NCBI GenBank assembly: GCA_019916065.1 | Contig: CM034233.1 | Coordinates: 55,235,947 to 55,299,946 of the forward strand | Length of the DNA stretch: 64,000 nucleotides | DNA from: Vitellaria paradoxa | Lineage: Eukaryota; Streptophyta; Magnoliopsida; Ericales; Sapotaceae | Reading direction: 5' to 3' | Shown here: positions 12,080 to 23,359 of the stretch, piece after piece | Layout: every line of letters starts with the position of its first letter | How positions within the stretch are numbered: the first letter of the stretch is position 1 | Made by a program: the position numbers and the translations under genes | Notes under the pieces: model-generated | The model's input: the letters and a program-made list of their open reading frames with translations, nothing else | Database searches by the model: none | Told to the model about the DNA's origin: nothing

Positions 12080-12538
12080 TATATATAGATAATAAATTAC
12101 ATATATGAGATGTTTGTAGATTGTTTCCTGCCAAATATAGCATCGCAAAGGAGTTAAAAAGGGATAATCTTTGGCACTTTAGGCAAATGATGACAGCCAT
12201 ATCTATGATATTTGGAAGACCAAATTTTGAAACTGAATTAGAAATACACCAATTGAAATGATAAAGAAATGATATCATTTAAAAATACACTAACAAAGTC
12301 AAGATATAGTTGGAGTGATGATTTTATTAGATATGAAGGATTACTGCTTCAGTAATAAAGTTGCAGGTAAGCAGGGCCATGACTTTCTTGCTGCCGTCAA
12401 GCATCACTAGAACATTTTATGATGAACAAGCAGATAATTTATCTTCAAAGACAGCACCAGATTGTAAGGGGTAACTAGATAAACATAAGAGCAACAAATC
12501 ACATTGAAGGATCAAAGTCAATACTCCTCACATTTCCA
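12080..12538. other. 3' flank of the UPF0235 gene
   Basis: No gene lies here apart from the probable 3' untranslated region of the minus-strand UPF0235 gene, including its candidate polyadenylation signal. Confidence 0.5.
12323..12328 (-). terminator. Candidate polyadenylation signal AATAAA
   Basis: AATAAA on the minus strand lies about 210 bp downstream of the UPF0235 stop codon, a normal plant 3'-UTR distance. Confidence 0.5.
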
Positions 12539-15500
12539 TCAGTTGCCCTTGCAAACTCTGTCCAAAACATCAAAAACACTCTGTAAAGTTACATCCTCTA
12601 CAATCACAACCTTGTCCCTTGATCTAGAACCAGATCCTATAGAAACCTGCCTTCTTTTGACCCCAATAACCTGTTTGTGAAGGAAAATAAAATTGTGAAA
12701 TTTCTTTGCATTAAAATATTACTATCCAAAACAGATGGAATGAAGAACCAGGGAAAGAAATAATTTTCCAAGAGCTACCAAGTGGAGCATTCTTTATAAT
12801 TCTATGATAACAAAAATTCCGCCACCCCAAGTGTCTACCGATGAAATTTTTGTAATAATTAAAAATAATAGTTGTAAATTTTTAGCTTCTGTGCAAGAGA
12901 CTTACGATGTGAAAGTGTTAATCAAGATTAAGTTCCTTCAAAAAATAAATGGAAGAACTAATAAACAAATTAGAAATGGGAAGTCAAATTGTAGAATGCG
13001 GTTAGACTCCAAAAGAGCACCAAATCAAAGCATAAAGACAATTTAAAGAAAATGGAAAGATTTTGGAAGTTATGCCAATATGATATTAGCCAAAATGAAT
13101 AAATAAAACCCTAGCGAAAAGTCAGTCAATTTAGCAAAATCACATGATTGGAAAAGTTGCCAACCTCTCCTTGTAAACTTTGCTCCTCAAGAAAGACGAA
13201 ATTATGGCCAAATTACAGTACAATCTAGAGATAATATCCATGTTAGAGATAATAAGGCTGCCGCAATTCCAGTGAAATTGGCAAAAGAGGATAATGCTTT
13301 ATCAGCTGATCATATTTAGCTATTAGAACTCATTTTTTTCCCCTCCAAATTGCATATAATCAGTTTGGAACTCAGGCCAACCAAGGCCAACCCACACATC
13401 AGTTGGGCTTAGGCAAGTTATTTAAAATCTGAGTCCAGTTCAAAGTGGGCTTCTTTGAAAATAATTTCTGGAAAGCATCACAAGTTACAAGCAGGAACAA
13501 GGCAGGTGCAAACTGGCTTGCAGAGGCCATGACAAGGAGGCAAGAAGGGTCAAGTGCAAAATAAGCTTAAGCCTTAACAATTCATGTCTAGAGTATCATG
13601 CTGGAAGGTTGCAAGAAAGGGGTTCTTGCAAGTTATGTTAGTTTTCCCAGGAAACTATTCGATCTCAAATAGGATTCCCATGAGTTCTATACAAGGGAAC
13701 AAAGTCTAGGGCTACAGATACACAGAGAAGAACTACAGAAAAGCTGCTGCAGATATCAGAGATTATTTATACTCTTCTTCTCAATCCATCCAAACCCAAA
13801 TGATTTGAGAGAGAGATCATCTTGAAGAAGTTAGAGACATCCTTTTGTTCGTCAAGGAGTACGTGAATGTTTGAAGTTTGACTTGTCCATGGTCGATCGA
13901 ATAGCTGAGCAAAGAAGTTTAGTCAATAGGAACATGTAGTCATTGCGTCATTGTATTGGCATCTTTGTAACCAAATACATAAAGTGAAAACATTGGCCAG
14001 TCCAACATTGGACTCAAGGTTTTATATTCTTTAAGGATTTCCTCATTAAAAACATGATGTCTCTGTAAGTTGATTTAATTTCAGCACTTACACCAGATTT
14101 ATTTGTGCGATTTGGTTGTTCATATTCGTTATTCAAGTCCTTGATTCAACACCTCTAGAGTCTAGAAATTTCAATCAATTTGTTCACCAACCACATATCA
14201 ATAAATAGTCAAGAGTCCCCATTGTCTTATTGTCTATGGCAGCACAATCCAAGGAAGACTACCAAGAAAAACTGTAAATTCCCAACAAAACTAAGTATCC
14301 TAAAAAGTTAATAACAGCAAAAGAAGAATCACAGGACTTCCTAAGAGAAAATATGAGAAGTACAAGGCAATGCCATTTACATCTATGCATGTCAATCTAT
14401 ACATTCTCTAAGGTATAATCTAAAGTATGCTGATTCCATTCCCTCCAAATGAACCACATCAAGAACATAGGATCACTGAATGCCAAATACCACATCACAA
14501 TATGCAAGACAGTGATACACTGACTCCGTTGCCTGATACTTTCAATATCAATTAAGTACAATCTTACTTCTCCTGCCCAAATTGCCAGTGTTGAGATCCA
14601 AGTCCAAAGGTCCCATCCAAAAATACTTAAAACAACAAAGCGTTAATCCCAAACTAGTAGACTTCAACTACATGAATTCTCTTCCTCTATTCATTTTTGT
14701 GGGATATTTCTATCCAAAAATGAATAAATAATAAAAAAATCCAACATCCTAGGAACCCCACACCACCCCCCCTTTCAATTACTCTTCTAGGGAAAAGAGT
14801 TCACACCAACTCTAAAATGATTATTAAAAGATTTAATAGAAAAATCCCTGCGTTTAACAATCCAATCCTTCGTTTAACAATCCAATCCTTCTAATTCCTT
14901 TCAAACTCCAGCCTGTATGAAAGGAGTCAAGGAACTCAATTCACCATCTCCAACTCGTAATCTTGGCACACAAACAAAGAGGGCATCCACTACTTATGCT
15001 CCTTTTAACTTCCCACTACTTTTACTAACAACCTATATTTTTTTTCCCTTTTTCTTAGTTCGTTTGAATTATATTTTGATTAAAAAATTAATCTTAATCA
15101 AATTAAATTAGGACCGTTAGATCATATTTAGATAAAATCTCACCATTTATACGCAACACTTAACCCAATCACTCACTATTTATTTACGTTCTCAAAAAGA
15201 ATGTCATTATTTATTTTTTGAGATAAATTTTTTTAATCTTTATAATTCTTGACTAATTTTTTTGTCAATTTAGAGAACATGCGGGGAAAAAAAAGGAACA
15301 AAATAACAAAAAAAAATTAATGAGTATTTCTTTATCTCTGTGTGAATGCGCAGTTTAGTGTGTGTGTGTGTGTGTTTCCGCAATATAAAATAGGTATATA
15401 CTTACAGAACTGATGTAGTCGAGAAGGGCGGCATTAGCTTCACCATCCTTTGCGGGGGCATCGATTTGCACTCCTAAGGCCTCGTCGTTCATATCTGAAT

Positions 15501-15741
15501 AAGCCGGAAACCATCAAAAACTACACACACATAAATATATATAGAAAAAGAGAGGGAAGGAGAGAGAACCAGTGATTGCGGAGAGTTTGGAGCCGGGCTT
15601 GGCGTGGATGGTGATGGCGACGGAAGAAGGAGCGACGAATCGGAGGCATGAGGGGAACCTGGCTTCTACAGAGGCCGGCGACTGAGTCGACTCGGCGGGA
15701 TTGCCCTTGCCTTTCCCTTTGATTTTCTTCGTCGGAGCCAT
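12539..15741 (-). CDS. UPF0235 (DUF167, YggU-like) family protein, three exons
   Basis: Exons on the minus strand: 15741-15570, 15494-15406 and 12670-12539. All introns are GT-AG: donor after ACTG, acceptor TTATTCAG; donor GTAAGTATA, acceptor CACAAACAG. Joined, they give 130 residues with phases 1 and 0. A lysine-rich N-terminus ([13 protein letters not shown]) precedes the DUF167 domain. Visible motifs are [45 protein letters not shown] and [15 protein letters not shown]. The length fits plant family members. The family is a small conserved fold found in bacteria (YggU) and eukaryotes (C15orf40-like) with no settled biochemical role. No coding lesion is seen. Intron 2 is 2.7 kb and holds repeat-like DNA. 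The gene is probably expressed. Confidence 0.93.
13636..14151 (+). repeat. Possible solo LTR in the intron
   Basis: The block begins TGTTAGTTTTCC and ends GATTCAACA. It has the layout of a plant copia LTR, with a pyrimidine-rich transcription zone and a TTGTATTGG-type end region. No matching 5-bp duplication was found, so it may be truncated or a different repeat. Confidence 0.3.
14851..14890. repeat. Perfect 20-bp tandem duplication
   Basis: CGTTTAACAATCCAATCCTT occurs twice head to tail with no mismatch, suggesting a recent slippage duplication within the intron. Confidence 0.95.
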
Positions 15742-16033
15742 CCTTTCTCCTCCTACTTTTTTAACCGAAGAAAGAGAGAGGGCTGAGTCGACACAAAAAC
15801 CGGATCGTCCCGGCCAGCCCTGGAAAAATTAACAGTCATATGATGATCTTTTTTGTTCTTTTATCTTTAATAATTGTAAAATGGAATTTTCTATACTTAT
15901 CATCATCAATTTTCAACGCGTCCCCCTCGTCAATCCATTGATGAAAAAATCCCATGTGCCATGACAAAAGGCATTTATCATCGCATTTAATTAATTATTA
16001 TTGATAAAAATGTCAAATTAAAAAGTTAACCTT
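15742..16033. promoter_or_regulatory. Upstream region of the UPF0235 gene
   Basis: This flank holds a purine-rich probable 5' leader next to the start codon and AT-rich sequence beyond. No TATA box at a convincing distance was identified. It ends at the hAT-type MITE. Confidence 0.35.
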
Positions 16034-16613
16034 ATAAAAGTTAGGGATGTCTAGGACGGGTATAGAGTGGGTATGACCTTTTCCGTCTCCGTTTAACAAT
16101 ACCTTTACACATTTTCGTCTCCATCTCCATTTCAATGAAAAAAATCTTCTCCATATCTGTCCCTGCTAAGTAATGAATTATTCGTCCTTGTCCTCGTTTA
16201 CCCACTAAGTATACTAACTATTACAAATTATATATTATATGTATAAAATAAATATTTAAAATTATTATAAATATTATATATATTAAATAAAAATATTATA
16301 TATATATATATTAAATAAAAATATATATTACATATATATATTAAATAAAAATATTATATATATATATATATTAAATAAAAATATATATTACATATATATA
16401 TTAAATAATGATAAAAAGTATATCTATAAATTAATAAATAAATATTTAAACGGGTACGGGGCGGGGTGGGGTCTATCGTACCCGTTCAAGTAACACCTCA
16501 AATCCCGATATCCGTCCCCGTCCCCACTGATAACATCCACATATCCTCCCCGAACAGAATGGATGAAGCGGGTATTCAACGGGATGAGTACAATTGACAT
16601 CCCTAATAAAAGT
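16034..16613 (+). mobile_element. hAT-type MITE with 8-bp target duplication
   Basis: ATAAAAGT at 16034-16041 and 16606-16613 flanks a 564-bp element that starts TAGGGATGTC and ends GACATCCCTA. The perfect 8-bp duplication and TAGGG-type inverted ends indicate the hAT superfamily. The ends are rich in GGGACGG/CCGTCCC-like sequence and the middle is TA-rich with internal tandem repeats (about 16270-16415). No transposase frame exists, so it is non-autonomous. A diverged relative lies inverted at 19752-21017. Confidence 0.92.
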
Positions 16614-18132
16614 TACGTATTGCAGCCAAAAATATAAAAATAAAAATGAAATTTAATATAAAGCATAAAAATAAAAAATATAATTAAGTGCAAAATTTAA
16701 TTTACTAACAAAAATATTACTTAAATTAGGATGAATATCAATCTTGTTTTCATGAAAATATTCAAGTTCTCTTAGCTAGTTAAGAATGATCTTTGTTCAT
16801 TCATTTAATATTGAATAAAAAAATTAGAGTGATTTGAACATTATCTTGCTCAGGTTGGGCTCATTTAATATTAATATATATAATTATATATATATCTAAA
16901 ATATATTCGTTAAATGATATAGGATGCATTTGGCACACTAAATTTTGGTAAAAATATCTAAAAATTTCTGAAAATCTCTAAAAATCTCTATATACTTTTA
17001 CACATTTCCGCCTTCTCAAAATTCAGAAAAAGGTTAATACTTTTCAAAAAAATTCAACAACTAGAATTTGGTTAATCAAATAGTAATAATTTTTTCACCA
17101 TTCTCACCATAGACTCTTAAACTATCGAATAACACCCACTTTGACTTTTTTTGTGGGGTCATAAAAATCGTTTTGACTGATTGGAAAAACCGTTCCGACG
17201 GACTTGCGTGGCCAACTTCCGTCCAAACGGTTTCTATAATCCGTTTGGACGAATTGTAATGCAAAGAAGTCATGACTATCTAAAATTTTGAAATTCATCC
17301 AAACAAAATCAAATCCATCAAAACGAAATCTTGCTATTCATCTCCAAAAAAACGCGGGTTTAAAATGTGTGCACTAAACGTAAAAGTTTTCTCAAACCAT
17401 ATTTTATCTCATTTTATCTCTGTTTTTATCACTCCAAACTCATTCCATAGTTTGTTTTTCATTCGAAAGATTACATTATAATTATTATTTATTATACACC
17501 GCGATAATATTTTAAACTTATATATCACATTTATACAAGGTAATAAATACACATACAACATTTTTTTGGTTGGTAATTACATATGAAATATGTAGATGTA
17601 ATATATAAATTATAATATAAGATTATTTCTTGTATGAAAAAATAAATATAATCTCAAAAACAATTTTGCATGACTTAAATCAATTAAACAACTACAACTA
17701 ATGATAAATATAAGTTGATAAATAAAACAATAACAAAGGGCGTCCTAAGGCACCATGATATAACAAAAAAATTATCTAAATTACTTCTAAGTAAAATCTT
17801 GACTATCTAAAGCGATTATCTTTAAAAGCAATCCTCTAGATAACTAATGGGTAAATAACAGACTTTTTTATTGATATTTTATGCACAAAATGGGGGATAC
17901 TGTCAAAAAATACTATTTCGATAAGTACTGTTAATGAAAACATGGTATCATACCATAGTTATAAAATGGGCTGAAACTACGATTTGGTTCCGCTGTTTAT
18001 AGGCAAAATGAGCATAACATGTAGAAAATGCGAACTCATTTCGTAATTTTTAGCAGACGACAAGAACCGTGTTATGATAGAGCGGTTTCATTTTAAGCAA
18101 ACTCGCGCTGTCATATCGCGATAGTTGCTTTA

Positions 18133-18135
<3 letters not shown>
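16614..18135. other. No gene recognised
   Basis: AT-rich intergenic DNA. A block around 17350-17445 (minus strand: GTTTGGAGTGATAAAAAC) resembles sequence at 35413-35490, so a dispersed repeat is likely. The stretch just before 18130 looks like decayed repeat DNA. Confidence 0.4.

Positions 18136-18173
<38 letters not shown>
18136..18173 (+). repeat. Homopolymer run of 38 A
   Basis: An uninterrupted A run, possibly the tail of an old retroposed sequence on its left. No target duplication was identified. Confidence 0.9.
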
Positions 18174-18174
<1 letters not shown>

Positions 18175-19751
18175 GTCCTTACTTCGCTCTCCATTCTCTC
18201 ACTCTCAGTCTCTCTCAACTGCTTTACTCAGTTGCTCTCAATCTCGCACCTAGTTCTCTCTCTCTCTCTTTCTTCCCCTTCCTTGCCAATCTCTCCCTCT
18301 CTTACCTGCGACAATCCTCCACAAATTGGTATTTTTTCTTCTTCTTCTTTGTTAGTCAATTTTCTTTGTTTTATTTGGTGCATTTATGCGTAGATTTGTT
18401 GCCGAAGTTTGGCATATCTTGCTTGTGCTTGAATGATATATGAAGGAAAGACACCAGATTTGCTTTCCATGTTAACTTCAGGTCAATGATTAAAACCAAA
18501 TGATGTGGAGTTGTGCTAACCAATCACCTCCTCTTCTAGGCTTGTTAACTTGAGAAATCTTAAAACCAGGAACTTCCAATTTATTTGGAAATGGATCTTT
18601 CTTAACTCCAAGTAAATGTCATAAACTTTCAAACCAATGGATCAGCCATATAAATGTCACTACATAACAAGAAAATAAACTAGTTTCAAAATTAAATCTC
18701 AAAGCTTTCTTAATAAAGTTTGGTGCCAACATATAGTTTTGTGAAAATTAATTTCTTTGTAATGGATTCATAATAAATAAATTACCGAAGTGACAAAGTT
18801 GACACTTTGTTTAAGGGCATTTAGATATTCAACTAACAAGTATATTTTACCATGATAAGTTTAGTGCATAACTAACCATTGATGACCAGATCATTTGTAG
18901 ATCATATCTATCTTGGTAAGAAAAAATAAATGTCCATTAAATGAATAACTAAACAAAAAGATGATAATTAGTAGTCTAATATTTGACTCATATCTGTTTT
19001 ATGTTAAATTAGGTTCAAATTATGCTACCATAAATTCACTTTTGTTGTGAAATGGCATCACAGTGATGCTGCCATCTGCTGAACTTGTTGACTATATTTG
19101 TTTTGAATGCTTATTTTGCAAATCTTCTTCTGAATTTTTTAAGATTTCTTCTTGATGATGGTCTTTATTTTTTTGTTTTTGAGAGAGGAAATGATGATTT
19201 GGAGAAGAACGGGTAATGAGGAGGATTGAAGGAGAAAGGTGGGTTGTGAGAGATTAAGCTTATGAAAATATTGGATTTTGTGAAATTAATTTGAGGCTTT
19301 CAAGATTTCTCAACTAAACTGGGAACAAGTACAGACAGAGTAAGGTGGAGTTACAGCAACAATGATTAAAGATGGCATCAAAACGAGTACCAAACAACGT
19401 TGGAACAAGTTTAACGGTGGCAAATTATAGCAAAAATTCTAAAAGCATTTTTTAGAGAGAATTTTTTGGTGGGTTTTTTATTTTTATTCAAGAGTATATC
19501 TTCTTTTTTTGGTAAAAAATTTTGTTGACTTAAGCTATTTTTATATTTTCGGTTAAAATTTAATGGTTTATTTAACAGATGGGGTAATTATTAATGACTT
19601 TTCAAAATAAAGAAAATATATGTAAATTTTAAACGTTGCGGGAGTGTACGTGTAATTAGCCTAATATTTTTAGGAAGCATATATAATTTACCCTAACTAT
19701 ATTAGTTAAAAAAGTACACTTGATAAAGCCCTCAAATTTCAAATAAATTAC
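18174..19751. other. CT-rich tract then AT-rich DNA, no gene recognised
   Basis: Positions 18176-18350 are strongly pyrimidine-rich (CTCTCT and TTCTTC repeats), a composition seen in plant 5' leaders, but no coding frame follows. The rest is AT-rich and shows nothing further. Confidence 0.4.
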
Positions 19752-21017
19752 TAAGGATGTTAAGATTACTGTACCCAAAGGATAACCGCTTCACTCGCTC
19801 GTCGTGAAGAGTAAGGAATACTAATAATAGACGAGTATGTGGATTTCAAGGTGTTCCCGAACTAGGAGGAGGTTAGGTATGACAGTCTCCACTCCATCTT
19901 GCACTCATTTAAATGCTTATCTGTTAATTTGTATCTGTAATTTGATATTTATTTAATATATATAAATATATATTTTTATTTAATATATATAATATTTATG
20001 ATAATTTTTAATATTTATTTTATATAATAATATATAATTTATTGTTGTTATTATATTTGGTAGGTAAATGAGAATAGGGACGGAGAATCCGTTACCTAGC
20101 AAGAACAATTATGGAAAAAAAACGTTTATCCTTGAAAAGGGGACAAGTAAGGGTGTACATGGGTCGGTTTGGTTCAAGTTCATACCTAACCCTGAACCAA
20201 ACTAATTTTTTTTTTTTTTTTTGTTCTTGAAAATTGGACTTGAAACTGAATCGATTTTAATTCGAATCAAACCAAATCGAACCAAAAATATCAAATTGGG
20301 TTGGTTAGGTTTTCTGATTAACTTAAATCGAGTTTGGCTTCGGTTGACACGATTTATTTATTTTCGAATCCTAAAAATTTAAATAAATAATATATTATAT
20401 ATTGATATGATACTATAAATATTATAATATACTACTATTACACATAATCATATATGTTATACATAATATCATTGGGCAGTCTATCAGGACATGTGGATTA
20501 TGATAAATTGGCCATGCCACAACTAATAGTTTGTTTTTGATAAGTATATATATGAAGGCACCAAAGGTGTCACTCGTATATAGAAAAAAAAAAAAAAAAG
20601 CTAACACTAACTATTTTAATCAGTTTCAAAACCAAAAAGAAAATTGTTTTATATATAATATATTATAATATAAAATATTTATATTATATAATATATTATA
20701 TATAATTATATATTATATTTTTCGGGTTAGTTCGAGTTGAGTTATTTTTGGTTTGGCTTCGATTTGGTTTGGTTTTTTGTCAACTAACCCGAGAATTGAA
20801 CCAAAAAATCTAGTGTTATTTTTTTAACTCAAAACCAAACTAATTTTAATATAGACCCAAACCAAACCGAACCGAAGTGATCGGATTGGTTCGATTTTTG
20901 GTTTATTCAATTTTTTTGTGCACCCTTAGGGATGAGAATGGGGAAGGTTATTGTTGAATGGGGATGGGGACGGAGATGGAGACGAGAAAAGGCATACCTA
21001 TTCCGTTAACATCCCTA
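19752..21017 (-). mobile_element. Second copy of the hAT-type MITE, split by another MITE
   Basis: The ends TAAGGATGTTAA (19752) and TTAACATCCCTA (to 21017) form inverted repeats like those at 16042-16605. Internal blocks match that element in reverse: the GGGACGGAGATGGAGACG tract near its right end pairs with the left end of the first copy. A second MITE (20148-20928) sits inside it. I see no convincing 8-bp duplication at its outer ends, so the boundaries are less certain. Confidence 0.7.
20140..20936 (+). mobile_element. Nested hAT-like MITE (GGTTTGGTTC family)
   Basis: TAAGGGTGTACA at 20148 and TGTGCACCCTTA ending at 20928 are inverted repeats. The flanking octamers GGGACAAG and GGGATGAG match at six of eight bases, as expected for an aged 8-bp duplication. 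The interior is rich in TTCGGTTTGG-like repeats and TA-rich DNA. A small insertion at about 20530-20599, ending in 17 A and containing GGCACCAAAGGTGTC, looks like a retroposon end. No coding frame is present. Confidence 0.8.
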
Positions 21018-23359
21018 TATCTCTATGTATGCAATAAAGCTGTCAACTTTCTTCATCATACCCTTTCCATAAGCACCTTAGAAGAAATTTTAGATCAAGT
21101 TGGAAACCCCTTTAAAATATCTCATTTCATTTGATTGTTGTCACACCACAAAACAATATGTTTGGGACGGAAGTCATAGAAATATAGCATCTAAATAAAA
21201 TCAAACAAAACATATTTCAATGTCAAGTTAGTTTGATAAACAGTGATCATACGTCACTATTAGAGTCAGTTTGTACAATATACAAGATAATAGTAACAAA
21301 ATTCTAACATACAGTCACATATTATTCTCATGTAAAAAACTACAACATAAACGAATGAGATGCAATCTGAGCAGCTACAAAATAATGCATATTTGACCAT
21401 AATATTTCATATACGACATAATAATATATCTCTGATGATGAATCTTAAATAACAATATTTGAAATGAAATAATAATACATATTGTCTAAGTCTTCGAGAC
21501 TCACACCTAGAGCTAGACAAAAACCTAAATAAGGATATACCATGTCCAAGTCAAATTAGTAGTCTACTAGCTCAACTCTGGGTGACTACTCCCAACCCTC
21601 AAGAGGTCACCTATAAAACATAAGAGGTGAACTCTAAAACTCAGTAAATAGAACAATGTGTGCTCGCTCACTCACTTACAAGCTCAACGATATATAATAT
21701 ATATGTGCATCAATATAAGCATAAACATAAATGTAAATGAATATGAAATGTCCATGCAACTCTAATCACCAACCTTATTTTGAGATGAGTAACACTTCTA
21801 TGTTGACTGACTAACCAACCTTTTTTCTGGCTTATAGTAATCAAGTGACAATTAAATATGTGGAGCTACCAACCACACTATTTTACACGGTTCACAGTAG
21901 ATGGATTCTATCCTCAAAGGATAACAAATAATTATAGCTTCTCATCGATTCCCATGTCTTATGCCAAGTTGCTGCTAGTAGGCAAACTTCAGTCTATAAC
22001 TCGAAAAAATCATAATTCTCAAATTAAAGTCCTATTACTAACTACTATTCTCTAGTCATATCTATTGACCGAATATTATTCAATATTTTAAAAACTTATT
22101 TTTTCATTTTCAAGGAGAAAAACGAAACAGAATCATCATTAGTTGTGTTTTTGGACCAAATTCTATCCTCTAGGCTTTAATTTTGTTTTATTTTAGGAAA
22201 GTTTTATTTTGTTAATTACGATTAAAATAGAATTAGAATTGAATTTCATTAGTTCAGCGCTAGTAAGGAGTTTTTAAATTATAATATGCTACAATGTTAT
22301 CTCAATTTTGTATTTTTTAATAACATTAAGATTTATTGCAATTTTGGTTGTTTAATTAATATTATGTTAGGGTCAGATAGTTGAGGTATAAATACCAAAC
22401 TCGTATTTCTCTTTTTTAATTTTGCGTCCCACTATTTAGAGTGAGATCTAGCATACAAATTCCACGATTAATTCAAAAATTGCGATTTGAAATGAAGAAA
22501 GTATACCCAAACAGATCAAGTCAATTTTTGGAATTGAAATCGAATTCCTCCAATTGTTCCATTTTTTTTAATCAATTAATCAACCACTAGGCACTTGTTA
22601 TTGTGGGTAGAAATAACTGATAACAAACTGATTTGTCTTCCCAATTTTTCATTCAGGAAAAGAGAACAGACTGCACATTAATTATTTTTTATTAAGACTA
22701 TGTTTAATTCATATATTTTAAGAAAAATAATTTTACTCATTCTTTTAAAAATTATTACTTAAAATATAAATATATTCATTTTTTAAAAAATATTTTACAC
22801 GTAAATAAACATATATAGTCCAACTTCTCGTTGGTGTTACAATAAAATTTTTTACAGACAATAGCATATAGAACTATATATGGAAAGAACAAAGTATTCA
22901 ACTAGTTTGATTAATTGGCCCCAAGTTCCAGACGCAAACAACCCACTAGCAAGTTGTAATGTTACTAAATATAATCACTTTTCGAGTTTCAACCGTTACA
23001 AGTTTGCATCTGCAAGGCCCAAAGATCAAACAAAAAGGCTATTATACCACTATTATTAACAATATGATAATAATAATTTATATTTTTTTATACAAAAAGA
23101 AGAATACTATTTAAGGCTTGTTTGACAAAATTGCCAATTTTCAAATTTTGTATCCAATTTTTTTATTTTAAAATTTTGTTTCATAGTAAAAAAAATAATA
23201 ACTGATAATATAGTTATTGATTGGTAATTTTAGTATTGGGAATGTGGCAACCATGGTAGAGGTGTTGGCCAACCGATAGTGATCAAAAGTGGGTGGTGGT
23301 TAGTCAATAATGGATGTAGTAGCTTGTAACTTGGATAGCTCTGATTTCTTCTCAGAATT
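21018..23359. other. No gene recognised
   Basis: AT-rich intergenic DNA. One plus-strand frame at 21858-22055 has no recognisable domain. The stretch around 21500-21700 (GTCACCTATAAAACATAAGA and neighbours) has the look of decayed LTR DNA but could not be classified. Confidence 0.4.

Larger units (their letters stand above)
12671..15405 (-). other. Large second intron of the UPF0235 gene
   Basis: About 2.7 kb lies between the well-defined donor at 15405 and acceptor at 12671. It contains an LTR-like block near 13636-14151, a 20-bp tandem duplication at 14851-14890 and a short GT repeat near 15359-15374. No intact ORF with a known domain was recognised. Confidence 0.8.

Noticed and set aside
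18176..18350. CT-rich tract as the 5' leader of a gene
   Set aside because: No coding frame or homologous protein follows on the plus strand within the next kilobase.
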